From: Datisca glomerata
Taxonomy: Eukaryota > Streptophyta > Magnoliopsida > Cucurbitales > Datiscaceae
DNA: 64,000 nucleotides
Reading direction: 5' to 3'
NCBI GenBank assembly: GCA_003255025.1
Contig: QANY01007196.1
Location: forward strand, 849,990 to 913,989
The stretch's first letter is position 1. The number at the start of each line of letters is the position of its first letter. Shown one piece after another: positions 34,096 through 45,944 of the stretch. A program made the position numbers and the translations under genes. The notes under the pieces are model-generated. The model was not told where the DNA came from and did not search any database. It was given only the letters and a program-made list of their open reading frames with translations.

Positions 34096-36048
34096 TCTTA
34101 CATATCAAATTTTACAATGTATTTTAAAATATATATAAATACATATTTATTATTTAAATAATTAATAGAAATAAAAAAATATAATTATATTATTTATTCA
34201 TTTTTATTAAAAATCTAATTGATATAACCGATCAAAAGAATTGAACAAAAAAGCTTAAAAAGAATTTACGTTAGCACATGTGATATGTGAGAGAAGGAGA
34301 TATTGTGGAGTGTAATTAAAACATGGACAATAGGGTCATGCTATGTTGAGTTAGTGGAGTCATGGTATAATTTTTTGAAAAATTAGAGTAAGATGACTAT
34401 TATTGTCAATTAATATGTAATGATAACCCTTGACTTATATGAAAATAAAAGTGATCATTTTTAAATGTTTTGTAAACTAGTTTTTTCTGTTGATGTAAAG
34501 AATCAAGGATCACTTTCCTAATTTGTCATATTCTCCAACCTCCATTATGGAAGCAGCTAAAAGATTTTCCAACCTCCATTACAAGATTTTTCACCTATTT
34601 TCATTTTCATTTTAAGCCTTCTCCATCGATCAGTTCCTCGCATTTTCTCCCTGTTTTTACTTCCACACCAATACTCTTGAATCTATTCCGGCCGGTTGGG
34701 ATATCTCTGATCTCTGCAGTTGTTTATTCTCTCTCCCCATGAATCGATATCCTCCGACCATCTTAATTGGTACGTCTTCATTTATACTCCGGCCGTTATA
34801 TTCATACGTGTATTAAATCCACTAAAAATAAGGCCATGACAGGTTGTCGTTGGTTTGTGATTTTGTCAATTGTTTGTATTCTTTTTATTTTCTATTGTTC
34901 AACTGATGTTATATTTGGTAGCTGAGAAATTTTGCGTTAGGAACATAGGTGTGTATAATGTTTTTCTTTTATTCCTTTATAATCATTGAATAACTTAATA
35001 GTTGTGTTGGCGGAATTGAAAGTGAGACCCCTATTTGATAGAGGTGATAACTGGAAGTCGGTATATAACCGATTCTAATATAAATTAAATTGATTAAATA
35101 TAAAGAGAATTTTTTATGATCAAATTTTCAATCGTGTTCGCTCTGAAGTGGAAGGAAAGTTTGTTTTAGAATTGTTGTGATGCGGCTAACTAAATTTTGG
35201 GTTTCACATTTCCTCCAAAAAAAAAGAACAAAGTGAGTTGCGTGCAATCATTTCTTGTCTCTAAGTTTTCAATAGAACATTAATATTAGATTGAGGAAAT
35301 TGCACAGGGCCTTTCTACATATATGTCCTTTCTTTTTAAATTGCAAGTATGACCCCTTTTTTACACATGACATTGCCTTTGAAAATTTTTATAACTTTTT
35401 TCCCTTTTTGCCCCTTTATTGTGAAGAGCTGCAGTGTCTAGAGTTTTCAACGCACTTCATTCATCATCGCTCGATGTTTATCGGCCCCTTCATTCGTGAT
35501 TCATGATTCGTTTGTCACCATTCGCTAGGGGTCACTCTTCTACGATTGCTCATCGTTCTTCCTTATGCAGAATGTAATGTGTTGTTAAGGTTTCATTCTT
35601 GGATCTAAGATTTTTCTAGATTATTGATTAGATATGAAGTTTTCTGGTTTTTCACCATGGTCTCTATTTTTTTCACTTTTTTCTGTATTGATTTCTGTGG
35701 GACATCGATTTTTTCCAGATCTTGTTCTATACGATGATATTTAAATTAGATATCATACGTATTTAACTTATATACATTACGCATAGAAAAAAACAAAATA
35801 AACGAACAAACGAATAAAAATAAATCAGTATTTAAATTAGATATTATAATTTATATACATTACGCATAGCCATTATAAGGATGTTCAATATTTTTTTATT
35901 ATTCTAATGTTCATAAAAGTAAACCAGTAATTAAATTAAATATCATACGTATCTAACTTATATACTATACACATAATTGTTTTTCTTCCCTTTCACTAGA
36001 CGCCGCGTTTCATTAAAGTTACAGTCATGTGTGGGCCATTGCATGCGT
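34096..36048. other. AT-rich stretch without a recognised gene
   Basis: A CT-rich, leader-like stretch is at 34590-34760 and a second pyrimidine-rich stretch at 35290-35560. No reading frame shows known similarity. Inverted or direct terminal repeats were not found. Confidence 0.4.
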
Positions 36049-36699
36049 ATTATAACTAAAGGTGGCAACCGGGCCGGTCCCGGGCTTTTTCAGGCGGTTC
36101 ACGGGCCGGGCCGTTGGAATTTTAGGGTGCCCCGGAATGAACCACTGAACCACCCCGTGTACTCACGGGCCGGGCCTATGACAGTCTGGGTCAGGCCGGT
36201 CCCAATTAAAAAACCTGACCAGCCCGTTTTCCCTTCCTTTAATATGATTTAATTCCCAAAATTATAGATGAAGAGAGTTGAACCTTTCTTTTAGTTATTT
36301 TTTTACTTTAGAATCTCAATAGAAAAACCTGTCATACTAAGTAAAATAATTATTTTATTCATTGGATTAAATAATTATATCATTATAAATTAAGTACATC
36401 CCAATAAAGTATTCATTTAAACAAAAAGTTATATAATCATGGAGACTATAATTATCATAAATTTATTATTTTTTATTTATTTAATTTGAGATTTGCATCA
36501 CTATAAATTAGGCACATCTCAACGAGGTCGACATCTACCTGTTTATCAATCACTTGCAACAATCTAAAAAATTAACCCCCTGGGCTAGCCTCATTAAAAC
36601 CTTTACTAAAAAAATCCCTCATTGGGGAAAATTCAAAAAAGGAAAATGAGTACTAGCCATAAGAACTAACTCATACAAGACTTTAAAAATATAAATCAT

Positions 36700-37920
36700 C
36701 TATAATTCATTTTCATGAACATCTAAATCTTCAAAATCTTGAATGATGTCATCTAGTCGTTGTTGTCTTCTTTTGATGGCATCACTCAAATAATTAACAC
36801 ATATGAGAGCTTCAATAATATCAGAAGCTAATCTACTTCTATTTTCTTCAATTAAACGTCCACCTGCACTAAAAGCAGACTCTAATGCTACCGGAGGGGT
36901 TGGTAGATCACACGTCATAATAGAAAGAATTGGATAACTCGTTGAATTTGCTTTCCACCATTGTAAAATATCTAACTCATCATTTTTTTAATTTCATATT
37001 TCGTTTCAAAAAATTTATAAGTTTTGATCTATGATGAGTAGAAATAATGTTCTTCATTTTAAATTACATTCTTTGTTGAAAAATATTCATAGAACTTCCT
37101 AGTTGTGTAGATGAACTACTACCATCATTAATATTACGATCATCATTTTATATTTTGATTCATATGTTGAATATAATGAATTTATTTTTTATGTTAGTTC
37201 TTTAATATCTACAATGGGGGAAGTCTTAAATTGTCTGAAATTAAATCAATAAAAATTTCATTAACCTTATCCTAGGATCCACAGTAGTAGCAAAATAAAA
37301 AAATCTAGGAATATTCTGTCAATATTTTTTAAATTTTTCTTTAATTTTCTCAACAATAGGTCGAAAAGAATCATGTCTCATAACGTGTAAAAATGCTAGT
37401 AATTTCTAAAAATTGTCTAAAAACAAGATGTGAAGTTGCATAGTAAATACCAGAACAAATATTAGTTGAAACATAAAAAGGTTCCAGATACTCAAGAAAA
37501 TAATTAGTTATTTCACAACTAATACTATTTACAACAGTTTTATCTTTTTCATTTATATAATTACAAATTACACTCCAATAAGATTTTTCTGTCATTAACA
37601 TTAAATATATAGAGTTCCACCTAGTTTCTGCATCAAACTGTAGCTTTCTTGGTTTTAAACCAAAATCTTTGCATGATTTTAAATATTCTTGCTGTGTAGT
37701 ATTTGAATTCATAATATATGAAATAATAGAATGTATTTCTTCCAAATATGGTGATATTTGTTCCATTACAATTTTAACAACTAAGTTAAGTATATGACAA
37801 ACACGCCGCATATGTAATATAAAATTTTGATTAGCATTAATAGTAAAATTATCTTTGAATAAATTAATAGCATTATCCTAACATTATCAAGAGTGATACT
37901 GAAAATTCTATTAAAAATAC
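36700..37920 (-). pseudogene. hAT (Ac-like) transposase, decayed
   Basis: In minus-strand order: IFSITLDN near 37900, the His-rich block CHILNLVVKIV (37811 downward), FDAETRWNSIYLML near 37640, and the C-terminal dimerisation domain with LQWWKANSTSYPILS, PPVALESAFSAGGR and ENRSRLASDIIEALIC (36700-36960). These are the standard landmarks of plant hAT transposases. The segment 37371-37811 is open for 146 codons, but stops and frameshifts occur at 36920-37370 and above 37811. The N-terminal BED zinc finger was not found. The transposase would bind the GC-rich ends of the same element, and this copy is inactive. Confidence 0.85.
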
Positions 37921-38204
37921 TATATTCACGCAATATACTTATAATATATTGAAAAATCACATTACCTGTGTGAATATTGAGATTGTATTTTTTTTTACTT
38001 TTGTGTTTTGTTAATTGGTGTTAGCGTATGCCCTTAGACCATTAATATATTTTTCGTTAATTGAATAAAATATCCATCTAAATAAAAAATATTATCTATT
38101 TATTTAGTTAAATACATTTATCTAAAAAATATATTTAGTCTAGTATTTGACAAAATGTATTGAAAGACAATAAAAATATAACACAAACAATATTTACACA
38201 AAAA

Positions 38205-38265
38205 TAGTCTTGGTCTAGTGGTAAGACGTCCAATTAATAAGGAAGAGATCAAGGGTTCAACCTTT
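38205..38265 (+). ncRNA. tRNA-like Pol III promoter sequence (possible SINE head)
   Basis: TGGTCTAGTGGTAAGAC is a good A box and GGGTTCAACC, about 35 bases on, a good B box. The spacing suits a tRNA-derived gene, but arms of a full tRNA cloverleaf cannot be drawn convincingly. A tRNA-derived SINE head inserted in the hAT element is the likeliest reading. Confidence 0.4.
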
Positions 38266-38531
38266 AATATATACAAAATCAATGATTTTATTTAGATAAA
38301 AAGAACTTGTTCACGGGTCGAGCCGGTTCAGGCCCGTGGGTTGGATGGCTCGAGCCGGGCCGGGCCATGTATCCGGTCTGGGCCGAGTCGAGCCATATGG
38401 CAAAAATGACAGGCTCGTGCATGCCCGACCTTGACCAGCCTGGTAGTGTTCATACGTGGGCCAGGCTTTAACTGGCCGATTCAGCTAGTTTCGCAGGCTG
38501 AACCGGTCAACTTACCACCTCTAACTGTAAC

Positions 38532-40204
38532 GGATGTTTTAGGCTTGTTTTATTAAGGGCATAGTACATGGCCAACCATTTACCATTAGTTACTAGGGGC
38601 GGCCATTTAGCTACACAAATGACTCAAATATGCCATTTGTGTAATTCTCCCTATATGATTATACGAATGGGCTATCATAAAGAATAAACCACTTTTAGAA
38701 AGAAAATATAAATTTTAATATTAAAAAAATAAAAGATAGCCATTATGTGTCTCTTATTTCGTGTCATAAATTTCATTCATATATATATACTTTCAAAATT
38801 TGGCGTGAAATGAAAAAATTGCGACGCTATTTGTTTTGTTATGTGCCAGACTTTTTTGCCAGGAAGTGCAGTGAGTTTTTTGTAGTCATATTTGTATCTT
38901 TTGTCTTGGCACAATTTTGATGCTTTTTTTTGAAACTTAGACCATTTTGATGAATATTTAAAAAAATTAACAATTTATAAACATTACGTTATATGAATTA
39001 GCAAGATATACCCTCATACTAAATACACATAAATGTCATATTTCTAAATTTGATTGGGCTCTATTTTGAACATGGGATCTCTAGTGATTCGTTTTCTATA
39101 GACATCCCAAACTCTAATGTGGAAAGGGTTAATTAAGGGTCTAGCCTAATTTTAAAATATTAGTAACAAGATTTCCTAAAATACACTGCTTGTAAAAATG
39201 GCCGAAATTAAAGTAGACCCACTAACCAGTCAATACCCAACCCGAGCCCAACAACTCTAATCACTTTAACTCTAACCACTCCTTCACTCTCACTTTCCAC
39301 ACTACGGAGTTTGCGCACAAACTCCATAGTGTGGAAAGGCACTATGTTGTTTTTTCTTCTTAAAGTTGGAGAAATGTATAGTTTGCATTGTTTCAATTTG
39401 GATGAAGAATCTGGAAAACAGATAGGGGAAATTACTCAGAATAAAACTCTATTTATATTTTGATTCTTTGATTTCTGTATATTGGAGTAATTTGTTCTGT
39501 CTTGCTCCTTTTGGGGAGCCATTCAGCTGAATAAATTAGTTGTGGTGGCAGTTTTGGGGTGTACATGTGGAACCATAGATTAAATACTCAGTAAATAGAT
39601 TTATACTCACAAGTCACATTGGATAAATATCTCGTATATAATTTTTTTGTAATTGAAAAAAACCTCTAATGCTTCGATCTTTGTTATATTCTCAATCTTC
39701 CATCATACCAAAGAAATACTGAAATATTGAGGCTTTGAGACTTAGAAAGCTCATGTGATTAATACAATTCATACTTACGGTATATCGATATACTCTATAT
39801 AAAATTATTACAATTTGCAAAAAAATGAAACTCTAATGCTTGGGTCTCTGGTTTGAATTAATAGTACGAGTGAATCTATGTGGCCAAAATTCTTGGAGAC
39901 AACAAACATGTCGACCTAAAATCAGAATCACTATCGATAAGACTCGTAATGGTTGCTTCATTTGATGGGCGGATCAACATGTCAATAGACAACGTTGTCA
40001 ACTTCTTCGCCACAGAAAAAACTTGAAGCAGTGTTTTTGTCGGAAAGTGATACATTGAATGAGAAGAAAGAGGGCAAAGGACAATACAGTAAAACACAAC
40101 CCTAATAACTGTTATCCCATGAAAAATGGCCCGTTTTTGCAGACAATAAAATTTTCAGCCACTTAATAAAAGGCCAAAAAAATGGCCAACACACCTAATT
40201 ATCC
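38532..40204. other. Spacer without a recognised gene
   Basis: Phrases such as AAAAATGGCC occur near 39197, 40122 and 40180 and could be parts of old DNA-transposon ends. No coding similarity is seen. A strong hairpin at 39293-39338 is listed separately. Confidence 0.4.
39293..39338. repeat. Near-perfect 21-bp inverted repeat with 4-base loop
   Basis: CTTTCCACACTACGGAGTTTG, CGCA, then its inverse (starting CAAACTCCATAGTG) form a 46-base hairpin with a single C/A mismatch. It is far stronger than expected by chance. It could be a cruciform-forming site, a minimal foldback relic or a small-RNA precursor. The sequence alone does not decide. Confidence 0.85.
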
Positions 40205-40562
40205 TGTTGAAAAACTTCGATCCAGGTGTCTATGATGGGTCCATCTAAACCGGTTATGATTATTAATTATTTGATAGTTATGGAACTTAATAATGAAAAC
40301 TTCCATTAACTCCTTTTGAGACAAGAAATGAGATTTTCTAGAGAAAAACATAACAAAATTTGGATCTATAGAAAATCAAGGGAAAAAATCATTCTTTCAA
40401 TATCAAAATTAAATTTTCACATATAAAATCAAGAGTTTTTGAGTCGTGGAACAATGGAAAGTTTGATTTCATGATTTTCTATACCATCCAGTACGTAATT
40501 CATCATTTCTATCCATTAAATTGCGTAATCAAATAAGTGTACTTTACTCGATATATACTTCA
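40205..40562 (+). mobile_element. Solo-like Copia LTR (5' LTR candidate)
   Basis: The segment begins TGTTGAAAAACTTCG and ends ACTTCA, so it has TG...CA termini and a plausible 358-base length. It is immediately followed by a primer-binding site. No second copy was found in the window. The downstream 400 bases show no clear Gag, so the element interior is lost or replaced by minisatellites. Confidence 0.5.
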
Positions 40563-40566
40563 ATAT

Positions 40567-40578
40567 TAGTATCAGAGC
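40567..40578 (+). other. Primer-binding site for initiator tRNA-Met
   Basis: TAGTATCAGAGC differs by one base from TGGTATCAGAGC, the complement of the 3' end of plant initiator tRNA-Met used by most Copia elements. It lies four bases after the LTR-like CA, as expected. Confidence 0.6.
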
Positions 40579-41110
40579 AAGAATATGATGTTTTTGTTCT
40601 TGTACTATTGTTGAAAATCATTACCGGATTTATTTTGTTCACAACACGCTATATAATTTTTGGATTATTGTTATAATCGGTTTTGAACTCTGCGATTTAT
40701 TTTATAAAATTTATTCGGCATCATATTCTGTTGTGAGTTGACTGGATTGTGCATAATTTGAATTGTGTTGATCATAATCATTTCTGTTTTTTTTACTAAT
40801 TCAATTGATTTTGTATTTGGTGGTCATTTAATATCTGTCGGTTTTTAGAGAATCGTGGCTGTTACACATAGAGACTAGAACTCTTTTAATGATGAATATG
40901 ATTCAAACTAAAATTTTAAAACAATTTGAAAAGATTGGCTAAGCAATTATTTTCAGTGGATTTACACGGTGATTTGGTTTTGACTTGGAATACAGAAAAA
41001 CTTTATAATGTAGATAAATTATTTTCGGCATTAATGTTGGATCATTATGTCTTTTAGATTACTTTTAGAATAATATAGGTCACAAAAAATCAGCACGTAA
41101 CTATTTTTTT
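40579..41110. other. Presumed Copia leader or interior remnant, no certain coding
   Basis: AT-rich with no Gag motif identified. It leads into the minisatellite field. Confidence 0.3.
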
Positions 41111-41684
41111 TAGTTCACCAAATATTTATTGGGGTTCACTAAATACATACTGGGGTTCACCAATTACGTAGTGAGATTCATTAAATATGTACAAAATAAT
41201 AATTCTTAGAGAGGTTCACTAAATACGTACTTAAGTTCACCAATTATGTACTGAGATTCCCCAATTACGTATTAAGATTCACCAAATAAGTACAAAAAAA
41301 TTATTCTTGGAGGCATTCACCAATTACGTACGGAGTTCACCAATTACAAAATGAAGTTCGCCAATTACGTAGTGGGGCTCACCAAATATGTACAAAATGA
41401 TAATTCTTGGAGGGGCTCACCAATTACATACTGAGGTTCACCAATTACGTAGTTAGGTTCACAAAAAATGTACAAAAGAATAATTTTTAAAGGGGTTCAC
41501 CGATTACGTAGTGGGGTTCACCAAGTACGTACAAAAGAATAAGTCTTGGAGGAGTTCACCAATTACGTAGTGGGGTTCACGAAATACGTACAAAAAAATA
41601 ATTCGTAGAGGGGTTCACTAATTATGTAATGAGATTCACCAATTACGTAGTAGGGTTCACATATTACATATTGGGGTTCACCAA
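41111..41684. repeat. Minisatellite, unit about 22-26 bases (GGTTCACCAATTACGTA)
   Basis: More than 20 diverged copies of GGTTCACCAATTACGTA occur, alternating with variants such as TTCACCAAATACGTACAAAA. A higher-order unit of about 70-110 bases ends in ATAATTCTTGGAG. No coding potential is seen. Confidence 0.9.
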
Positions 41685-41706
41685 TCTATCCCGGCAATTT
41701 CTCTAA

Positions 41707-41785
41707 CCAATACCAGTGGTTTTGCATCCAATACCGGTGGTTTTCGCCCAATACCAGTGGTTTTAGGCCCAATACCGGCGGTTCC
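41707..41785. repeat. Minisatellite, ~20-base unit (CCAATACCGGTGGTTTT), 4 copies
   Basis: Four consecutive copies of CCAATACC(A/G)G(T/C)GGTTTT with short spacers directly follow the previous array. The unit contains ACCGGT, a palindrome, in one copy. Confidence 0.9.
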
Positions 41786-42055
41786 TGATATTTTTTTTCA
41801 TTTTTGGCGGTTTTGTTATTTTTTTCGGCGCTTTTACATCAACATAATGGTTTTTAGGACCTTTTTATGACGGTTTTTAACACCTTTTTTTAAATTGATC
41901 AGGATATACTAGATGAATAGCAAACAAAGTTATCAAAGTTCTCGACTTTTTATGTGAACATTAAGTATCTTCACTTATATTTTAAATTAGATTTGAATTT
42001 AGTAATGAATTGTTAAAACAATTGAACACTTATTCATAAACACTTAAGAATGTAT

Positions 42056-42291
42056 TCTTGATTATGTTGTTGTCACTTTACAATAAGTATCTTGATTATG
42101 TTGTTGTCACTTGATTATGTATGTTGTTGTCACTTGATTATGTTGTTGTCACTTTACAATAAGTATCTTGATTATGTTGTTGTCACTTTTAGATGACGGT
42201 TTCTTGATTATGTTGTTGTCACTTTTAGATGACGGTTTCTTGATTATGTTGTTGTCACTTGATTATGTTGTTGTCACTTTACAATAATCTT
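42056..42291. repeat. Minisatellite with TTGATTATGTTGTTGTCAC, 8 copies
   Basis: Eight copies of GATTATGTTGTTGTCAC occur with three spacer types: none, ACAATAAGTATC, and TTTAGATGACGGTTTC. The last spacer shares AGATGACGG with the neighbouring CACTA-type terminus, so the array may have arisen within that element family. Confidence 0.9.
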
Positions 42292-42349
42292 TCTCCAATA
42301 CATTTTAGAAGAACAAATGATTGATTTTGTACGTGAAATATTTTGGTGA

Positions 42350-42710
42350 CACTACTACAACTTTGGCCTTAGATGACGGTGAAAACCCGTTATTATAACC
42401 CTATAATGATGGCTGACCGGCTATCATCTACTGAGCTGTCATCTATACTCTTTTCAATAAAAATTATCATAATAAGGTGCCATGAAAACTAATTAGATGA
42501 TGGGGAATCCCCGTCATCATAGGTTCCACCAAACCAATTAGATGATAGGGAATCCCAATCATCATAAGTGCCGCCAAAACCAATTAGATGACTGGGAATC
42601 CCCATCATCATAGGTGCCGCCAAAAGCTATTAGAAGACTGGGAATCCCCATCCTCATAAGTGCCACCAAAAGCATTTAGATGACGGAGAATTCCCGTCAT
42701 CTAATGTCCA
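42350..42710 (+). mobile_element. CACTA-type terminus with palindromic subterminal repeats
   Basis: CACTACTACAACTTTGG begins at 42350 and is followed by five or more copies of GATGACGGGGAATCCCCGTC-like interrupted palindromes, spaced about 55-60 bases. This is the usual design of a CACTA end. The inverted partner was not found in the window, so the right boundary is unknown. The gene fragments at 45.2-45.7 kb may belong to this element. Confidence 0.6.
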
Positions 42711-43589
42711 AATTATTTTTAAAAAATAATTTTCATGGAAAGGAAAAAAATTATTTTTGTAAAAAATATACAATTTTTCACAAGAACTAAACCATATATA
42801 AATAATAACTCAAATAAAGCCATCCTGAAGGTGCTAATCACATTTTCAAAGTCAAGTGCTAGTTTTATGCCTCCAATCGTCTGTTTCATCCCCAAACATC
42901 ATGTTTAAATAGGCGATCGCATGTCTCCCTCCCAATCGCCAGTTTTTGGGCCTAATCGTCATTTATATGGCTCTAATCGTCATTCTTCACAATCAACCGT
43001 AAAATTGATATTTTTATAATTATTTACAATATATCGGGAAAATCATTGATAAAAATATAAAAAACACTCATTATTTCAATGCAAACATTCATGATGCTCA
43101 CTTATTATGTGAAATTAGATTGGATTAACTAAGGTTCTCGATACAATTGAACACTTATTCATAAATTCGTTAAAAGTTTCCATTGATAATGTTGTTGTGC
43201 TTTTGTGACAAGTATCGAGCGAGACGAGTTTTCAGCATATATAATTATAGGTCGTGATGTTATGATGGTCGGTAAATCCTATTTATCTATTTGACGAACA
43301 CGTATAACCCTCAAGGTCAGATTCTATCTATAAATCGAACATATCCGCTAAAAGTTTGAAATTTTAACCTTTTATTTTAAAATTATAACCCTATAAAATT
43401 TGGAAAACAACTTATTTACATTTTAATTTATAAGCATTTAAAAAACCCTAAAACGTAAAAGAGATAGGAATTACGAAAAAACCTAAAATTAAGACCGAAA
43501 CAGCTTTCGGCCCTCTAAAAATTTTAAAAATAGTGTTTTTGGACCCAAATCTAGGCTGCGATGGGTTATTCCCGTTACACATGTAGATC

Positions 43590-43790
43590 TATGAATAACC
43601 ATTTTTACACACTTAGTCATTTTCACACACTTAACCATTTTTACACACTTAGTCAGTTTTACACACTGTCATTTTCAAACATTTGTCATTTTCAAAAACT
43701 TTGTTATTTCACACATTTAATCATTTTCACACACTTCTTCATGTTCACATATTTAATCATCATATTTACACACAATTAGCATATTTATTT
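43590..43790. repeat. Minisatellite, ~19-base unit (CATTTTCACACACTTAGT)
   Basis: About ten diverged copies of CATTTT(C/T)ACACACTTA occur. The 72-codon frame over it (43561-43779, rich in HFYTL) is a product of the repeat. Confidence 0.85.
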
Positions 43791-44129
43791 ACATACATTT
43801 AGCTATTTTTAATTACACAAAATTAGCCTTATATAATTGTACTTTACATTTACTATTATCACATTTGATCCTTCCATTTCATCAATTCAGATTAGGCTTG
43901 GTGAAGGTTGTATGCACGATTTCTCTGTGGAGTAATATAATACTTTTTGTCTCAAAATTCTCAATTTCTCAATACAAACATTAACAATTTTCACTTATAT
44001 TTGAAATTGAATTAAACATCACTACAAAAGAACATTTCTTTCGATACAAATCCCTTCTAAACACACTTCAAACCTACGTCAATACATAACTACACAAATA
44101 CTATACTAGAAAGTAGCAGAACAATATGT

Positions 44130-44250
44130 AAATCCCGATAATTTTAATGTATATTTCAGATGCACCATTTTACCCTCGGGATCAAGTTGTAATGTGTGAG
44201 GATAGAGCAGCCACCTCTCTCCATTAGGGTCCACAATAGGAAGCTGTGAT
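44130..44250 (-). pseudogene. Possible exon fragment, origin not recognised
   Basis: The minus strand has an open run reading SQLPIVDPNGERWLLYPHTL, then QLDPEGKMVHLKY. The composition looks protein-like and the codons are less AT-rich than the surroundings. I do not recognise the family. It lies on the same strand as the PPR and MTR4 fragments. Confidence 0.3.
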
Positions 44251-45251
44251 TAGAACCTAAAGCCAAATATCATAAAAAGTAGGTAGGATTCAAAAGGAAC
44301 CTGGAGTCAAATATCACAAAAACATACAATAAAATAATGATGAAATAAGACTAACCATCCAAAACAGTAGGATCATATGATAACACTTACATGTTGATAT
44401 GTTGATATATTAAATAGAGTTATATAACAAATTAAAAAAACAAAGAGACATTTGAAAGCATGTGTATAACATCCAATCATTAAGACTATATGCATAACAT
44501 CCTTTGTATAGCCTATCCTTTGTAAAGCATGTGAAAACATTAAGACTATCTGCATGACATCAAATCATTAAGTCTATATGCATAGCCTATCGTGGTGATT
44601 TAATTGCCAAGATTTTTTTCACAAAAATAGTGTTACTAAATAACATCTTTAAACAACAACTTTAACCAAATTCTTCACAACCAAATAAGCTTTAAATCTC
44701 ATAATTTATGCAGAGGTTAACTATTGGCTAATAACATTAGTGTTATGGTTTCTACGTCAATATAATGTGTTAATCTTATAATGGAGTGGAGCTCATCGAA
44801 CAAAAAAGAAACAAAATCATGTTAGAAAATTAAATTAACAAAAATAGATATAGACATGTGCAACATACGGAAGTAAGACATAACGAAGACCGATGCCGAA
44901 ATCCATTGACAAAAAAACATAAAATTTGACTAAAACCATAATCATATAGCATGTAAGAGATCACTCATCCTGAAAAAAGGTAAGAAGAATCACCGAATAT
45001 ATGAGCACCAAAGGGAACCTAAAATTTCAGTAGAAAGTCTAAAAAAACAATTTTCAGTTTGTTTGTAATTCTTTGACATTCCTTTGAATAAGCTACTCTT
45101 ACAACTAGTATAATTGTTAAAATATCAGACACAACTAATATATTTCTGGTCAAGATTAACACGCTCAATTCTCGAATACAAATAATACAACAAAAATTGC
45201 AAGGAAATGAAATTAATGTAAACAGACAAGCATACAGACATGAAGTGTTAT

Positions 45252-45315
45252 ATACCATCAGAAACTAATCTTGCTTCATCTATATCACCATTTTTAGCAT
45301 AAAAATCCATCAAAC
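45252..45315 (-). pseudogene. PPR-protein fragment
   Basis: The minus frame NGLMDFYAKNGDIDEARLVS is a typical plant pentatricopeptide-repeat segment; family members often have LMDMYAKCGDIDEARxVF. Only about 22 codons precede a stop. PPR proteins bind organellar RNA, but this scrap cannot function. It lies ~230 bases from the MTR4/HEN2 fragment on the same strand. Confidence 0.65.
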
Positions 45316-45544
45316 CATTATTCAACTATAGGTGTGAAGTGAACACAGACTGACGCGATTAAATACTTATGCTCATACATGAGTAAAGCTAAAAAGGAGA
45401 CCAACATAGCAATGTCCTATTGGAGGTTTGCAACTACAGAACAAGACACATAATCAGTAAAATAAAGCATCAAAATAAACAAAGGAAAAGCAAAGAAAAT
45501 GCCAAAAAAGACAATCCAACTATTCAAAATGCTTTTACATTCTG

Positions 45545-45680
45545 AACAGCACCATTACCATTGAACATCAGTTTAGTAACAAGCAGGTTGCCCTTCCCTT
45601 TAACTGAACAACACCATCAGAATCAATTTGACCAAGCATTTTCAAAATCCACGAGTGATTGTCAAGTTTATCCCGAATCA
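45545..45680 (-). pseudogene. MTR4/HEN2-type exosome RNA helicase fragment
   Basis: The minus strand reads DKLDNHSWILKMLGQIDSDG, VVQLKGRATC and, after a frame change, LVTKLMFNG. It corresponds to the region joining the arch and the DSHCT domain in MTR4/HEN2 helicases, where LGHIDxDGVVxLKGRAAC and ELLVTELMFNG are conserved. A few codons between the two pieces are missing. MTR4 and HEN2 feed nuclear RNA to the exosome. This is a short captured or duplicated fragment. Confidence 0.75.
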
Positions 45681-45944
45681 AACCCTTTATTAAACAAAAA
45701 AGGTCTCGAACAAAGCTGGAAATCTGCAATCGAATGAAACCTAAACAAAATTAAATGAAAAATAAACCAGATTTACAAAACCTTAAGAAATCATGACAAA
45801 GGCGGGGGTAAAGTGTAAAATAATAGTCTCTATTTTATTATCTTAGCAAATCCAAAAAATCAGAAAAAACTTTTTAAGTAAAATCATAGAAAATTTCAGA
45901 TCTACAACCAAATCGTGAAAATAGGGCCGAGCTCACCTGATCAT

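Larger units (their letters stand above)
36057..38523 (-). mobile_element. hAT transposon with decayed transposase, 2,467 bp
   Basis: The left end is TAAAGGTGGCAACCGGGCC and the right end, reversed, is TAGAGGTGGTAAGTTGACCG; both lead into GC-rich GGGCCGG subterminal repeats common in plant hAT elements. Flanks ATTATAAC (36049-36056) and ACTGTAAC (38524-38531) match at 6 of 8 bases, a plausible aged 8-base target duplication. The GC-rich ends contrast sharply with the AT-rich surroundings. A hAT transposase relic lies inside in reverse orientation. Confidence 0.8.

Noticed and set aside
36057..36252. CpG-rich patch as a possible promoter island
   Set aside because: Its GGGCCGG blocks match, inverted, those at 38300-38520 and are subterminal repeats of the hAT element.
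42350..42710. Assigning this terminus to a MULE instead of CACTA
   Set aside because: It starts with CACTAC and has no long terminal inverted repeat or 9-base duplication in view; subterminal short palindromes favour CACTA.
43561..43779. 72-codon frame rich in HFYTL
   Set aside because: Produced by the CATTTTCACACACTTA minisatellite.
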